Source: Microcystis viridis FACHB-1342 (GTDB taxonomy: Bacteria > Cyanobacteriota > Cyanobacteriia > Cyanobacteriales > Microcystaceae). Taken from it: 64,000 nucleotides of DNA. The notes under the pieces are model-generated. The model saw only the letters and a list, made by a program, of their open reading frames with translations, was not told the origin of the DNA and searched no databases. The stretch lies in the NCBI RefSeq assembly GCF_014698335.1, contig NZ_JACJSV010000005.1:1-64000 (forward strand). The letters run 5' to 3'. This document shows, one piece after another, positions 25,955 through 36,993 of this stretch. Numbering within the stretch: position 1 is the first letter of the stretch; every line of letters begins with the position of its first letter. A program made the translations under genes and the position numbers.

Positions 25955-26821
25955 TTAATAATTGTCCTCATCGGTGATAACTTCCACGGGAATCACTTCT
26001 TCTAACACTTTTTCCTGCATTTCTTGGCGACGAATCGGTATTTTGGTTTTTTCCAATTCTGGTAAAGCGACCAATTCCCGTTGTTTTTCCCGGACAGTAT
26101 TGGGTAACAACATCGGTAAAGGTTCGGGAGTTTCTAACCAGTAGCTGGCCACCGGTAGAGTATGTTCTAAATCTTCCAATAAACGGGGAATAATCATCAC
26201 CGCGTGCAGTTCACCGATTTTCTCTGCTTCCCGCATTCCCGCATCAATGGCTACGGCCACATTAGCGACGGAACCCCGGATAATGGCCGTACACAAACCA
26301 TCCCCAATTGTTTCGTAGGAAGCTAACTGCACATCGGCCGATTTTAACATGGCATCGGCTGCTCCCACCATAGCAGGAAAACCGCGGGTTTCCAAGAGAC
26401 CGATTGACATATTGCTCAGTTTGCTGAAACCCCGTTGACTTTGGGCAATTTCGGCTAAACGGCTACCAATGGGGAAAATTACCTCTAAATTGGGCATCGG
26501 TCGGGGAATAACCGATTTAGATACCAATTGTCCGAACTGTGCGGCGGTTTTTGCCCCTTCTTCCACTGCTAACCGCACATCGGCAATATTACCACGCACG
26601 ATCGCCGTACAGTGACCACCGCCAATTTTTTCGTAACCCACGAGGGTAACTTCTGCCGATTTTAGCATCATATCCGCCGTCCCGACGATCGCCGGAAAGC
26701 TGAGGGTAGAGACTAAACCCAAGGCACTATCTTTGGGGTGACGCTTGGTTTTCATCGTCCTTTGACCGGGGTTAGTTGTGGACGAGGGGGGAATGCTTCC
26801 ATTAACTCTTAATCTAGACAT
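25955..26821 (-). CDS. ccmO: Carboxysome shell protein CcmO (two BMC domains)
   Basis: 288 residues with two bacterial-microcompartment domains: ALGLVSTLSFPAIVGTADMM with IVRGNIADVRLAVEEGA (about 33-115) and LLETRGFPAMVGAADAMLKS with IIRGSVANVAVAIDAGM (about 142-225). Tandem BMC proteins form trimers with pseudo-hexameric symmetry in the beta-carboxysome shell, and CcmO is required for shell assembly. The gene is separate from a ccmKLMN cluster in this window. It is divergent from raf1, 147 bp apart. Confidence 0.93.
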   Translation of the reverse strand: MSRLRVNGSIPPSSTTNPGQRTMKTKRHPKDSALGLVSTLSFPAIVGTADMMLKSAEVTLVGYEKIGGGHCTAIVRGNIADVRLAVEEGAKTAAQFGQLVSKSVIPRPMPNLEVIFPIGSRLAEIAQSQRGFSKLSNMSIGLLETRGFPAMVGAADAMLKSADVQLASYETIGDGLCTAIIRGSVANVAVAIDAGMREAEKIGELHAVMIIPRLLEDLEHTLPVASYWLETPEPLPMLLPNTVREKQRELVALPELEKTKIPIRRQEMQEKVLEEVIPVEVITDEDNY

Positions 26822-26968
26822 TGAAGATAAACTTGCCCTAACAGGTACGAAGGGGGTGATTGTCAGCTATCCTGTTACTATCTAGTCTATCCTGTTAACC
26901 TTAATTGCTATTGAAGATTTTTTAGGGATTAGATAAATTTTAGTTATTGTAGCTTGACCAAGTTGTCT

Positions 26969-28048
26969 ATGACAGAACAGCCTCGCAGTACAGATGATCG
27001 AATCAGCGAAACGGAAGCGACCGAATTAATGCGCTCGCTGCTTCATAAGGAAGGAAATTGGGTGAATTGGGGGCAAAAATGTCAAAAACTGCAAAAAGCT
27101 GGCTACGATTCCCAGTTAATTTTTGAACAAACCGGGTTTCAAAATGCCCAACAAAATTTAATTATTGTCGCTGCCCAAGTTTTTGAGAGTTTAATCAAAG
27201 CGGGGGCAGCTGAAGATTTATTAAGTTACTACATCGGGCCGCGCAGTGATGTGCTATACGAATTACGGATTCTCAACCAAGAACAAAGATTGGGGGCAGC
27301 GAAATTAGCGGCAGAAAAAAGGATTGAGGTGGCCGAAGCACACGATATCGCCAAAGCTATCCAAGATTTTTCCCGTTTATCCCAGATTCCCAGTGAATTT
27401 ACCCGTCATCCTGGAGATGCGATCGCTTATCAGTGTTGGAAACGGGGCAAACAAAAGCGGGATTTAGCCGAAAGAGCGAAATTAATCGCTAAAGGTTTGA
27501 AATTTGCCCATTCTGACTCGGCCAGACAGGCGATCGAGTCCTTACTACAAGATTTTACCGTTACTCCCTCCCGTAGCGCACCGTTGCTACCCGTCCATCG
27601 TTTACAGGATGAGGACGAATTAGCCAGAATTATCCCTTTAGTAGGAAGATTTCCGGTGACGGTAACTGATATAAAACACACAGAAAGTTTGAGCGTCGAG
27701 GAACCTTTTCGACTGGTAACGGTGGGGGATAAACAAACGATTGTGCCTCTCCCCGGTTGGCAAGCAATTCTCAAGGCGATCGATCCTGTAGCTATTTTAT
27801 GGCCTAGTGATCAATTACCTCGATCGATTGCCACTAGGTCTGAGGAAGTGTTATTAGTAATCGATCGAGTTTTGGCCGAATGGGACGTGAACAATTATTA
27901 TCTAGTGGAGAGGGATAATTCTGTCTCTTTACAATGGTTTGATAGTTCCCCCGATGTCACCATACTAGGTGAATTGATCTTGATTTTAAGAGCCAAAAAT
28001 ATCCTCGATGAAAACAACATCACCGAACCCTGGCAAATGGACGACTAA
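26969..28048 (+). CDS. raf1: Rubisco accumulation factor 1
   Basis: About 359 residues, the usual length. Raf1 is a dimeric chaperone that brackets RbcL dimers during assembly of form I Rubisco. The N-terminal alpha domain (residues about 20-190, WVNWGQKCQKLQKAGYDSQ; GPRSDVLYELRILNQEQR; IPSEFTRHPGDAIAYQCWKR) and the C-terminal beta domain (RLVTVGDKQTIVPLPGWQ) are both visible. I chose ATG 26969 (MTEQPRS) over TTG 26954. Its position beside ccmO groups two carbon-fixation genes. Confidence 0.92.
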   Translation: MTEQPRSTDDRISETEATELMRSLLHKEGNWVNWGQKCQKLQKAGYDSQLIFEQTGFQNAQQNLIIVAAQVFESLIKAGAAEDLLSYYIGPRSDVLYELRILNQEQRLGAAKLAAEKRIEVAEAHDIAKAIQDFSRLSQIPSEFTRHPGDAIAYQCWKRGKQKRDLAERAKLIAKGLKFAHSDSARQAIESLLQDFTVTPSRSAPLLPVHRLQDEDELARIIPLVGRFPVTVTDIKHTESLSVEEPFRLVTVGDKQTIVPLPGWQAILKAIDPVAILWPSDQLPRSIATRSEEVLLVIDRVLAEWDVNNYYLVERDNSVSLQWFDSSPDVTILGELILILRAKNILDENNITEPWQMDD

Positions 28049-28267
28049 ATCAGTGATCAGTGATCACTGATCACTGATCAGGTTTAAGCTATTAGTTATG
28101 AGTGGGAACAAGAAAATAGATATAGCAGTTTTCATCAGAATGAGGTATGAGCAAGGAGCTTAAACCCTTTGTTGGCAAAACTTGTCGATACCTCAGTAAC
28201 GTGAAAAGCACTATAAACTGATAACTGATAACTGATAACTGATAACTGATAACTGATAACTGAATAT
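28049..28267. repeat. Intergenic GATCACT and ACTGATA repeats
   Basis: CAGTGATCAGTGATCACTGATC (28052-28078) is a palindromic tandem, and about six tandem ACTGATA heptamers lie at 28217-28261, just upstream of csaB. No gene is present. Confidence 0.75.
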
Positions 28268-29305
28268 ATGCGTGCAGTAATTTGTGGATATTATGGGAGA
28301 GGAAACGGAGGAGATGAGGCATTATTAGTGTCTCTATTGCAGATGTTACCCTCAGCAATTAAACCTATTGTTTTGTCAAATAATCCCAAAGAAACCAGTC
28401 AACGTTATGGGGTGGAAACCTGTCCTAGTCGGGATTGGTGGCAAGTTTTTCAAACTCTTAAAAAAGCCGATATATTTATCTGGGGTGGTGGCAGTTTAAT
28501 GCAGGATGTCACCAGTTTTGCCAGTCCAATTTATTACGGTGGTTTAATGGCTCTTGCTCAATTATTGGGCTTAAAAACTATTGCTTGGGGGCAGGGAATT
28601 GGACCATTAAATAGACCTTTTACCCGTTGGTTAACCAAAAAAGTCTTAAAACAATGTAGTTTAGTTAGTGTGCGCGATGATACTTCGGCTCATTTAGTCG
28701 CCAATTGGGGTATTAGTCCCATTGTTGCCCCCGATCCAGTATGGGCTTTAGAAGCTCAATCAGTCAAGGGGTTATCGGATTTACCCGCCCCAAGAATCGC
28801 CGTCAATTTACGTCCCCATCCCCTATTAACCCCAGCAAAATTAGATAAATTAACCCAAGCTTTAATTCATTTGCAAACCAGTACGGGGGCTTTTATTCTC
28901 TTAGTCCCTTTTCAAAAGTCGCGGGATTTGCCTCTCTGTGAAGCTGTAGCACGTCAATTAAGGGAAAATTATCAAATCATTAGCTTAGAGGATCCAAGAC
29001 AGTTAAAAGGCTTATTTCGCGGGGTAGAAATGGTGATCGGAATGCGCTTTCATAGTTTAATTATGGCCGCAGCAGAAGATTGTCGTTGTTTTGCCCTTAG
29101 TTATGATCCGAAAGTGTCGCGATTAATTGCCGAAGTACCGATGCAGGGTTGGGAATTAGATCAGTTACCAGAAACAGTTAATGATATTAGTAATGCTTGG
29201 ATTAATTTTTATGCCAATGGAGAGGGATTAACCAGCGATCGCAAACATTTTTTAATCGATCGAGCTTTAATTCATCGAGAAATTTTATCTAGATTGGTGA
29301 GCTAA
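28268..29305 (+). CDS. csaB: Polysaccharide pyruvyl transferase CsaB
   Basis: 345 residues of the pyruvyltransferase family that adds ketal pyruvate to cell-wall polysaccharide; in cyanobacteria this can anchor S-layer or outer-envelope proteins. Motifs: GYYGRGNGGDEALL at the N-terminus, IFIWGGGSLMQDVTS, IAWGQGIGPL, VSVRDDTSAHLVANWG, PDPVWAL and the C-terminal GMRFHSLIMAA. Length is typical. ACTGATA repeats lie directly upstream. Confidence 0.9.
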   Translation: MRAVICGYYGRGNGGDEALLVSLLQMLPSAIKPIVLSNNPKETSQRYGVETCPSRDWWQVFQTLKKADIFIWGGGSLMQDVTSFASPIYYGGLMALAQLLGLKTIAWGQGIGPLNRPFTRWLTKKVLKQCSLVSVRDDTSAHLVANWGISPIVAPDPVWALEAQSVKGLSDLPAPRIAVNLRPHPLLTPAKLDKLTQALIHLQTSTGAFILLVPFQKSRDLPLCEAVARQLRENYQIISLEDPRQLKGLFRGVEMVIGMRFHSLIMAAAEDCRCFALSYDPKVSRLIAEVPMQGWELDQLPETVNDISNAWINFYANGEGLTSDRKHFLIDRALIHREILSRLVS

Positions 29306-29504
29306 TTTTTATGTCGAGTGCTATTACCGAAGCGATCACGACTTCACGACTATTGCCCTGGGTGAGACAAGATTTGGCTCTACCGAACCTGTCATGTAAA
29401 ACTATCAACAACTTATGCTTGTAAAGCTTGTACACTAAGGCTTTGAATTTTTGTTAGATTGATATTTATCAACTTTAGAGCATTGCTGTGCAGAGAGGGA
29501 GCTT

Positions 29505-29848
29505 GAGGAATTTTCTACAGTGTAAGTTCGGAAGAACCGAAAAAGAAAGAGTCGAAATGGAGCAAAAAGTAAGCGTGGAGAGATTCCAGGGCGTGTAGAT
29601 ATCAGCGAGCGACCAGCAATTGCTGACCAGAAAACCGAAATCGGTCATTGGGAAAGTGACACAATGATTGGAGGCAATCATCTAGGAGTTCTCGTTACAT
29701 ATATGGACAAAGCCTCGAAATTTTTAGTAGCAGGATTAGCCAAAAACAAAACCGCATCGGAAATCAATAGAGTCACAGAAAAACTTTTCCAAGAGATTCA
29801 CCCTGACAAAAGAAAAACCTTTACTTGTGACAAGGTTAAAGAATTTTG
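29505..29848 (+). pseudogene. IS30-family transposase remnant
   Basis: A frame of about 110 codons reads RNGAKSKRGEIPGRVDISER and then KTEIGHWESDTMIGGNHLG, followed by TYMDKASKFLVAGLAKNKTA, which is the conserved core of IS30 transposases (the ESDT Asp of the DDE triad and the following strand). The start is missing, and the sequence ends at KEFW where a MITE begins (29849). The second DDE motif is degenerate (DKVKEF for DNGKEF). The element is dead. Confidence 0.85.
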
Positions 29849-29993
29849 GCTCTCCCAGGTTTGGTGGGTAAAATGTATTCTAAGATACATTCTCAAGAGC
29901 GAGGGGGTGGAACGAACCACAAAGACACAAAGGACACAAAGATCGATCGATCATAATGTAAGTTAAACTTATCACACAGAACCTAGAAGAGCC
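29849..29993 (+). mobile_element. MITE copy 1 (GGCTCTC family)
   Basis: Starts GGCTCTCCCAGGTTTGGTGGG and shares AAAATGTATTCTAAGATACA, GCGAGGGGGTGGAA and AGGACACAAAGATCGATCG with copies at 40659-40829 and 52682-52851. The right end (CACACAGAACCTAGAAGAGCC, 29973-29993) differs from the other copies, and a similar end (CACACAGAAACCAGAAGAGCC) occurs again at 30329-30349. Confidence 0.75.
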
Positions 29994-30349
29994 TCTCTAG
30001 CTTGATTTTCTCACCTTGAGTGTGTGACTGCTCACCTCTTTGTAATAAACCTACACCTGTCAGAACGGGTGATGGGGGTAGAGGTGGACAGTGCGATCGC
30101 TCATTTGGATGAGTTAGCCCGCAGTCGCGGCTATAATGTGGTTAAAAGGATGACAGCTTGGACAAAGTTAATCACGGCAGTCCCGGGAGGAAAAGCGCAA
30201 CTAGAGACGCTCGTGACGGGAGTACATACCAGGGTCGATAATTTTTGCTTATAGAATCGTGAAATGCTTACTAGGCAACACTTTTAGGACTATTTTTGGA
30301 AAAAAACTATCAGTATAGACCTCGTTTCCACACAGAAACCAGAAGAGCC
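29994..30349 (+). other. Sequence between duplicated MITE ends; possible small ORF
   Basis: Flanked by direct copies of the MITE right end (29973-29993 and 30329-30349). A 61- to 76-codon frame ends at 30254; its body (VDSAIAHLDELARSRGYNVV and TAWTKLITAVPGGKAQ) looks protein-like, but the start is unclear and no family is recognised. It may be a fragment of a larger gene carried with the element. Also contains AATAAACCTACACCTGTCAG, similar to 4492-4512. Confidence 0.35.
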
Positions 30350-30400
30350 CCCAATCTAGAATGATAAAATAGGTGAAGTTCAAAGCATCATTCATTAGCT

Positions 30401-30718
30401 ATGACCACAACCCACAAAGTAGAAATTTCTCATTTAGGAAAAATACAAACGATCGAAGTTAGGGAAGATCAAACTATACTACAAGCGGCCTACGATGCGG
30501 GGATTGACTTACCCAGTTCTTGCAATGCGGGCGTATGTACTACCTGCGCCGCTCAACTTTCCCAGGGTAGCGTCGAACAAGGTGAGGGCATGGGATTATC
30601 CCCCGACCTGCAAAAAGAGGGCTATGCTTTGTTATGTGTGGCCTATCCTCGCTCGGATATTAAACTGGAATCTGGCAAGGAAGAAGTAGTTTATCAACGT
30701 CAATTCGGGAAACCCTAG
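30401..30718 (+). CDS. Plant-type [2Fe-2S] ferredoxin
   Basis: 105 residues. Cluster ligands are visible in the order SSCNAGVCTTCAAQ then ALLCVAYPRSD, i.e. CX4CX2C followed by a distant Cys, the plant-type ferredoxin pattern. Sequence around the cluster differs from the main photosynthetic PetF (CRAGACSTC there, CNAGVCTTC here) and the N-terminus is longer, so it may be an alternative ferredoxin. It would carry electrons in the cytosol between photosystem I or reductases and target enzymes. Monocistronic, convergent with pyrG. Confidence 0.9.
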   Translation: MTTTHKVEISHLGKIQTIEVREDQTILQAAYDAGIDLPSSCNAGVCTTCAAQLSQGSVEQGEGMGLSPDLQKEGYALLCVAYPRSDIKLESGKEEVVYQRQFGKP

Positions 30719-30801
30719 GCCAGACTGGGGTTAAGATGACAAATTTTCGGGGGTTTCCCCCCAAAAAAAACAAATTTTGAGCCAATAAAACCCAGCAAAC
30801 C

Positions 30802-32556
<1,755 letters not shown>

Positions 32557-32682
32557 TTAGCTCCCTCTCGAAAATCTATGGCACCACAGCTTCATCCCTC
32601 TTTGGTCACCTTCAACCCGATCATCTAAATTTTCCGCTACAATCGAGAGTACTAAGACTCAGGCAATTGTAAAGTAATATTA

Positions 32683-33036
32683 ATGGTAGATTTTAATACC
32701 CTCGCTGAATTTTCCCGCAACTATTGCGTCTCGATTTGTGCCTTTTTAGTACCCGCTAACTTAGTAACCACCCTTTTAACGGTTCTTTTTCTCTATTTCG
32801 GTCGTCCTACCCGTCAAATCTTCCCCATTGCTTCCCTAGCTTTGTTGTTCGCCATCACCATGTTTCTCCACGTCGCCACCTGGTTGATGATTGGTGTGGT
32901 TATGGCCCCCACTTTTATCCTCTTTGGACTGGGTTTAACCTGTTTTGTGATCAATCTTCAAGCCATCAGCGATCGCCAAAGTTTGGAACAGTTATTACAT
33001 ACTGGGGTTAGTCGTCTGGCCCGCTCTTTCAACTAA
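32683..33036 (+). CDS. Small membrane protein conserved in form, unknown function
   Basis: 117 residues with about three hydrophobic segments: VPANLVTTLLTVLFLYFG, IASLALLFAITMFLHVATW and VVMAPTFILFGLGLTCFVI. The short polar C-terminus contains SDRQSLEQLLHTG. Typical of small cyanobacterial inner- or thylakoid-membrane proteins. The gene is alone between pyrG (divergent) and the ABC operon (convergent). Confidence 0.65.
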   Translation: MVDFNTLAEFSRNYCVSICAFLVPANLVTTLLTVLFLYFGRPTRQIFPIASLALLFAITMFLHVATWLMIGVVMAPTFILFGLGLTCFVINLQAISDRQSLEQLLHTGVSRLARSFN

Positions 33037-33090
33037 GGAACAGCGCCAAGACTTCCCACTTCCCACTTCCCACATAGTTGAACCAATAGG

Positions 33091-33861
33091 CTAATCTTGA
33101 TGCGTCCAAGAGCGATGAGCCAGACGCAAACCCCAATCGAGCAGATAACCAATCGCACCAATAACGAGAATCACTGCCATCAACTCTGAATAGGCGAGTC
33201 GATCGCGTGTATCGAGAATATAATAACCCAAACCCGCACTAACCCCCAGCATTTCCGCCGGGACAAGAACGATCCAGATAATACCTATAGCCAAACGGAA
33301 ACCAGTTAAGAGATGGGAGAGGATCGCAGGCAGAATAATCTGGAAAACCGTTTCCCCTCGCGTAGCACAGAGACTGTGGGCTAAAGTCAACCAAGAGCGA
33401 TCAACCGCATTAACCCCAGCAGCCGTATTGAGAAGGATCGGCCAGATGGCCGCCACCGTCAGCAAAAAATACACGGGTAGATCACCAATTCCCAAAACCA
33501 TCACCGCTAAAGGCATCCAAGAAAGGGGCGAGATCATGCGTAGAAATTGAAATAGGGCCGACAAAGCCGATTCAAGGGAGCGATACAACCCGATTAATAC
33601 CCCCAAAGGCACACCGATGGCACTAGCGAGAACCAAGCCCACAATAACCCGGCGGCAACTGGTGAGGATATGGGGCATAATCTCCCCCCCAACAAAAAGC
33701 TGTAATAAAGCGACAAAAGATCGCTCAGGGGAAAAATCATTTAAAATCGGGTTTGAGTGCCATAGAGGACTGGTAAATAGCCACCAGAGCAATAATCCAA
33801 AACCGATACCCCATAAGGGTAGTAAAGCTCTTGGCGGGGAGGTCAAAGATTGTGACTTCAT
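33091..33861 (-). CDS. ABC transporter permease (SsuC/TauC/NrtB type)
   Basis: 256 residues, about six membrane spans, with the cytoplasmic coupling-loop pattern of the family (NTAAGVNAVDRSWLTLAHSL, followed by ILPAILSHLLTGFRLAIG). The type imports sulfonates, taurine, nitrate, cyanate or similar small anions. It is the last gene of a five-gene minus-strand operon; its start is 12 nt after the binding-protein gene. Substrate is not determined by sequence alone. Confidence 0.88.
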   Translation of the reverse strand: MKSQSLTSPPRALLPLWGIGFGLLLWWLFTSPLWHSNPILNDFSPERSFVALLQLFVGGEIMPHILTSCRRVIVGLVLASAIGVPLGVLIGLYRSLESALSALFQFLRMISPLSWMPLAVMVLGIGDLPVYFLLTVAAIWPILLNTAAGVNAVDRSWLTLAHSLCATRGETVFQIILPAILSHLLTGFRLAIGIIWIVLVPAEMLGVSAGLGYYILDTRDRLAYSELMAVILVIGAIGYLLDWGLRLAHRSWTHQD

Positions 33862-33873
33862 AGGTTCGGACCC

Positions 33874-35082
33874 TTAAAATTTGATCGTCTCGATGCGGGA
33901 GAGATTATTCGGTAAGCCGAAAGCTTTCGGTCCGCCCACCTGTTGCAAGGCATTACGGACAAAAGAGTCATCCACGAGATCCCGCGCCACCTGTCGGGGT
34001 TGCAGTTTTTGGAGAAAATCCGTATTTCCTTCTACCTGAGTGGTTTTGAGCAAGCGTACCAGTTCCTCGGTATAGGAAGGGAAAGGATAGGGCTGGAAAT
34101 CGATCCGGTTGACCTGCCAAGCTGGATTCTCGATCGCCCCGTCTTTTTTATAGAAATTGCGATCGTAGTAAGTAAGCGCCCGTTGCAATACCGGCAGCGG
34201 GTGAGGCGTATATTTTCCACCATCTTTAGAGAGAATCCGGGCCACTTCCGAGCGATTGCCCCGGGACCAGAGTTGGGCTTTAACGAGGGCGTTTACCACC
34301 TTCTGCGTCCATTGTTTCCGTTGCCTAATATCCTCCTCGTGAACAAAGACAACGCAACAGGCGTGATTCTTCCAGACATCGCCGGTGAAACGGAGAACCC
34401 TACCGGTTTTTAGATTTTCCGCCGCCGCGTTGAAAGGTTCAGCAACGATATAACCACCGATGCTCTTATTGGCGAGGGCTGATACCATATCCGGGGGCGG
34501 GAGAACCACTAGATTAACCTCGTTAGACGCGATCGGCGCGTCCTTGGCTTTGCGAACTATTTTCAGCCCGTTACGTTGTAAGAGTTGTTGCAAGACCAAA
34601 TTATGAATCGAATACCAGAAAGGAACCGCGATCGTTTTGCCTCCCAATTCCCTGGGATTTTCAATATCGGGAAGGACGGTGAGGGCTGAACCGTTGGTAT
34701 GGTTCCAAGCGACGATTTTAGCGGGGAAATTGCGCGCGTAACGAATCCAGATCGAGGTGGGGAAAAGAACGTGAATAACGTTCACCTGCCGGGCGAGAAA
34801 GGCTTCAACAATCTGCGCCCAAGAGCGGAATAGGCGCGGTTGTTCGGCAGTTAAACCTTCCGCTTGATAAAGTTTTCGCGAGTGGGCCACCAATAGGGGG
34901 GCGGCATCCGTAATCGGTAGATAACCGATTTTCACAGGCTGATCGTTGGCATTGGCGTTAACGGGGAGATTCCAATTATCGGCGGTGATCGCTGCCCCGA
35001 AGGAACTGGTAAACAGTGCCGAAAGTTTCAGGAAATCTCGACGGCTCATGCCGCAACAAGCACAATTATCGTGTAGGTTCAT
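33874..35082 (-). CDS. ABC transporter substrate-binding protein (SsuA/NrtA-like), Tat signal
   Basis: 402 residues with a twin-arginine leader (MSRRDFLKLSALFTSSFGA). The mature part has the NMT1/SsuA-like fold: VKIGYLPITDAAPLLVAHSR, GKTIAVPFWYSIHNLVLQQL and GYIVAEPFNAAAENLKTG. It starts 4 nt after the ATPase gene. An N-terminal Cys-rich segment (CACCG) precedes the Tat motif. Sulfonate or nitrate-like ligands are plausible; the association with the acyl-CoA-dehydrogenase-like gene favours an organosulfur or aromatic substrate (inference). Confidence 0.88.
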   Translation of the reverse strand: MNLHDNCACCGMSRRDFLKLSALFTSSFGAAITADNWNLPVNANANDQPVKIGYLPITDAAPLLVAHSRKLYQAEGLTAEQPRLFRSWAQIVEAFLARQVNVIHVLFPTSIWIRYARNFPAKIVAWNHTNGSALTVLPDIENPRELGGKTIAVPFWYSIHNLVLQQLLQRNGLKIVRKAKDAPIASNEVNLVVLPPPDMVSALANKSIGGYIVAEPFNAAAENLKTGRVLRFTGDVWKNHACCVVFVHEEDIRQRKQWTQKVVNALVKAQLWSRGNRSEVARILSKDGGKYTPHPLPVLQRALTYYDRNFYKKDGAIENPAWQVNRIDFQPYPFPSYTEELVRLLKTTQVEGNTDFLQKLQPRQVARDLVDDSFVRNALQQVGGPKAFGLPNNLSRIETIKF

Positions 35083-35086
35083 GGAT

Positions 35087-35869
35087 TTACAGTGTCATGA
35101 CAAGGGCTAATTCTTGAAAAATTGACTGGCGTAGATCACTCAAAAGCTTGGCTGACTCGAAACGGGGTTTCGGCATCGAGATGGTCCATTCTCGGCGGAT
35201 GCCCACCGGATGACGGCCCATGAGAAGAACTCGATCAGCCACTAATAGGGCCTCGTCGATGTCGTGGGTAACGAGGAGAACCGTGCTGTTATAGAGAGCT
35301 ATGACTTCTAGGAGGAGTTTTTGCATCTCGAAACGGGTGATCGCGTCGAGGGCGCTAAACGGCTCATCCAGGAGGAGGAGAGAGGGGCGCCGGGCGAGGA
35401 CGCGGGCTAGAGAAACTCTCTGAGCCATACCGCCGGATAGTTGATGAGGATAGGCACGCTCGAAGCCCTCTAGTTTGACGCTTTTAACGGCGGTGTGAAC
35501 CCTTTCGCGCAATTGCTGATGATCGAGGCGGGGCATCCGCTTTAATTTCAAACCAAAAGCCACGTTTTGCCAAACGGTTAACCAAGGTAAAAGGGCGGGG
35601 GATTGAAAGACGATCGAGCTGCGGATGTCTGGGGCTTGTAGGGGTCGTGAGTGCAATTGTATTTCTCCGCCATCGGCACTTTGCAAACCAGCGGCGGTAG
35701 CAAGGAGGGTAGATTTACCGCAACCACTGGCCCCGAGCAAACAAACCACCTCACCGGAGCGCACCTGTAGGTTAATATCCTCAAAAACGGTACGGTAGCC
35801 ATGGCGGGTTTTATAGCGTTTGTGGAGATTTTTTAGGCTGAGGACGGGGTAATCAGTGGCGACGCTCAT
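35087..35869 (-). CDS. ABC transporter ATP-binding protein (SsuB/TauB type)
   Basis: 260 residues with Walker A LLGASGCGKSTLLATAAGL, Q-loop VFQSPALLPWLTVWQNV, signature LSGGMAQRVSLARVLA and Walker B LLLLDEPFSALD with H-loop VTHDIDEAL. Energises the permease and binding protein encoded directly downstream. It overlaps the end of the acyl-CoA-dehydrogenase-like gene by 4 nt, which implies translational coupling. Confidence 0.92.
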   Translation of the reverse strand: MSVATDYPVLSLKNLHKRYKTRHGYRTVFEDINLQVRSGEVVCLLGASGCGKSTLLATAAGLQSADGGEIQLHSRPLQAPDIRSSIVFQSPALLPWLTVWQNVAFGLKLKRMPRLDHQQLRERVHTAVKSVKLEGFERAYPHQLSGGMAQRVSLARVLARRPSLLLLDEPFSALDAITRFEMQKLLLEVIALYNSTVLLVTHDIDEALLVADRVLLMGRHPVGIRREWTISMPKPRFESAKLLSDLRQSIFQELALVMTL

Positions 35870-36981
35870 TCCCTCACCCCCGCTCGATCGAGTTCGCCAG
35901 GGAGAATTTTATCGCTAGAGGACTGACGTTGTAACTCTCTTTCTAGTTGAATCAGGCTCGGAGTTAACACCGGTAAAAAGGCGACCTCCCGCAGCCGTCG
36001 GGCCGTGTCGCTATTACGGAAATAGCCTTTTCCTCCCTTAATTTCCGCTTCTAACCCTACGGATTCCACCGCTAACCGGGTAATGTCCACTCTGAGGGTG
36101 AATAGTTGGCGTGTTCGTCCGAGATCGAAGCTTTCTAGGGTGCTGAATTGCTCGATTGTCTTTTCTAGACGAGTCAGACGCTCCCGGGCGAAGAAATAAC
36201 GATCGCTGGCTACCGCGGCCTTTCCCCCTAAATTTTTCTCCGTCTCCCCAAGGGATTTACGCGTAATGCCAAGGGCCAGTCCGCATTGTAACAGCAAGAA
36301 ACAGGGGCGGACTGAGGGTAAAAATTTTGCTGCTTCCAAGCTGATAATCCAGTCGTGAGATAACTGAACTCGATCGAATTCAAGGGTACTGGTGCGGGAA
36401 GCCTGTAAACCCAATAATTGTAGGTCTTCACCCCGTTTTAACCCTTTTGCGAAGGAGGGAAGGGCGAGGATAAGAGTTTCTCCCGATGTGGTTTGAGCGG
36501 CAACGGCTACTATGAATTCTCCCTTAGAGTCGAGGTTAGAGGCCCAGGGCAGGAAGCCATTAACAGTGACGTTTTCCCCCTCGATCTTTGCTTGTAAACG
36601 CAGCTCCTCGATACCGCCAAGGTACTTCATGGCGTTGGAGAGTCCTGTCGCCCCGGCGATCTCTCCCTTGAGAACAGCAGGTAGAATTTTGTTTTGTAGA
36701 TAAGTGTTATTACTGGCGGCCAGATATTGGATGAAGACGCGCTGACACCAGAAAACAAAACCGGTGGTGAGGCAGCATTGGGACACAGAGGAGATCGCCT
36801 CTACTGCCTGTAATAAGGAGCCACCCCGGCCTCCTAAGCTTTCAGGTATAGCATAGCCGAACCAGCCCGATTCTCCTAGCTTGGTTAGGGCCGAACCGAC
36901 GTTGAGATTAGCTGTACCGTTGTTGAGGTCAGTGGCTCTTTCTTCCAGAAAAGAAAGGATTTCGGAGCCTCGATCGAGCAT
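35866..36981 (-). CDS. Acyl-CoA dehydrogenase-like flavoprotein
   Basis: 371 residues. The acyl-CoA dehydrogenase fold is recognisable: ESGWFGYAIPESLGGRGGSL near the N-terminus, a GATGLSNAMKYLGG segment, and the C-terminal helical domain with GGKGYFRNSDTARRLREVAFL. Proteins of this group next to SsuABC-type transporters include flavin monooxygenases acting on organosulfur compounds, such as SfnB- and DszC-like enzymes. A true beta-oxidation role is less likely because no other such genes are near. It is second in the operon and overlaps the ATPase gene by 4 nt. Confidence 0.8.
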   Translation of the reverse strand: MLDRGSEILSFLEERATDLNNGTANLNVGSALTKLGESGWFGYAIPESLGGRGGSLLQAVEAISSVSQCCLTTGFVFWCQRVFIQYLAASNNTYLQNKILPAVLKGEIAGATGLSNAMKYLGGIEELRLQAKIEGENVTVNGFLPWASNLDSKGEFIVAVAAQTTSGETLILALPSFAKGLKRGEDLQLLGLQASRTSTLEFDRVQLSHDWIISLEAAKFLPSVRPCFLLLQCGLALGITRKSLGETEKNLGGKAAVASDRYFFARERLTRLEKTIEQFSTLESFDLGRTRQLFTLRVDITRLAVESVGLEAEIKGGKGYFRNSDTARRLREVAFLPVLTPSLIQLERELQRQSSSDKILPGELDRAGVRE

Positions 36982-36993
36982 AATTGTTCTCTC

